Shown here piece by piece: positions 12,458 to 12,551 of a stretch of 12,551 bases of DNA. Every line of letters starts with the position of its first letter. Positions within the stretch are counted from its first letter, which is position 1. Below the pieces are notes generated by a model that did no database searches, was not told the DNA's origin, and was given only the letters and a program-made list of their open reading frames with translations. A program made the translations under genes and the position numbers. Source of the stretch: Methanobacteriota archaeon (GTDB taxonomy: Archaea; Thermoplasmatota; Thermoplasmata; RBG-16-68-12); contig VBMC01000133.1 of NCBI GenBank assembly GCA_005879015.1, positions 1-12,551 on the forward strand. The letters run 5' to 3'.

Positions 12458-12551
12458 ATGGCAATTAGGCGCTTGTCGCCGCCGACTGATCCCCGGGAAG
12501 GGCAATGGGTCGCAGAGCAGGACCTCGGCGAGGATGCTGCGGCAGCAACGG
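12458..12551 (+). CDS. Possible start of a further gene, cut by window edge
   Basis: ATG 12458 opens a frame to the window end: MAIRRLSPPTDPREGQWVAE and on, about 31 codons seen. No family can be named from this much, and no promoter or Shine-Dalgarno is obvious. Could be a chance frame. Confidence 0.25.
   Translation, partial: MAIRRLSPPTDPREGQWVAEQDLGEDAAAAT

Overview
The window looks like a piece of a GC-rich archaeal chromosome. The clues are TATA/BRE-like promoters about 25-30 bases upstream of start codons with little or no leader, T-rich terminators, GTG/TTG starts, extracytoplasmic proteins carrying N-x-T glycosylation sequons, and toxin-antitoxin (TA) families common in archaea. A mesophilic or soil/sediment Thermoplasmatota-like lineage is my guess; no rRNA or other marker gene is present to prove it.

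Layout. 1-1829 (+) is the 3' part of a secreted subtilisin-like protease with a PA domain inserted in the catalytic domain, closed by a strong terminator hairpin. 2077-2559 (+) is a small Asp/His-rich, signal-peptide, single-membrane-anchor protein. 2673-4263 (-) is a TA cluster: a promoter with a palindrome, a PD-(D/E)xK-like nuclease-fold protein, a winged-helix/MNT nucleotidyltransferase antitoxin, a HEPN toxin broken by a one-base frameshift, and an unlisted 42-codon ORF. 4456-4701 (-) is an orphan AbrB/SpoVT-type antitoxin. 4760-5590 (-) is a two-pass membrane protein. 5747-6154 (-) is an exported protein with eight N-E-T sequons. 6343-6949 (+) is a VapBC module. 7044-7812 (+) is a probable TumE-TumA-type module (toxin-like DUF plus COG4190-type wHTH regulator). 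7862-10120 (-) is a large surface protein with Ig-like repeats whose signal peptide lies upstream of any usable in-frame start. 10514-11197 (-) is a DUF4386-like membrane protein. 11124-11453 (+) is a GNAT acetyltransferase remnant. 11450-12418 (+) is an NAD(P)-dependent zinc-free medium-chain oxidoreductase. A possible further gene begins at 12458.

How it fits together. The centre (about 2.7-7.8 kb) is a defence/TA island: HEPN-MNT with an accessory nuclease-like gene, VapBC, TumE-TumA and an orphan AbrB antitoxin, interleaved with small fast-evolving surface proteins and flanked by large secreted proteins. Each of the three recognisable TA operons has its own TATA-like box with a palindrome between the box and the start codon, or over the start, as expected for autoregulation. 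The island also shows decay: a frameshifted toxin, an orphan antitoxin, a truncated GNAT gene abutting its neighbours, and a collapsed Ig repeat. Two apparent single-base indels in homopolymer runs (HEPN gene; 5' end of the surface-protein gene) could equally be sequencing errors.
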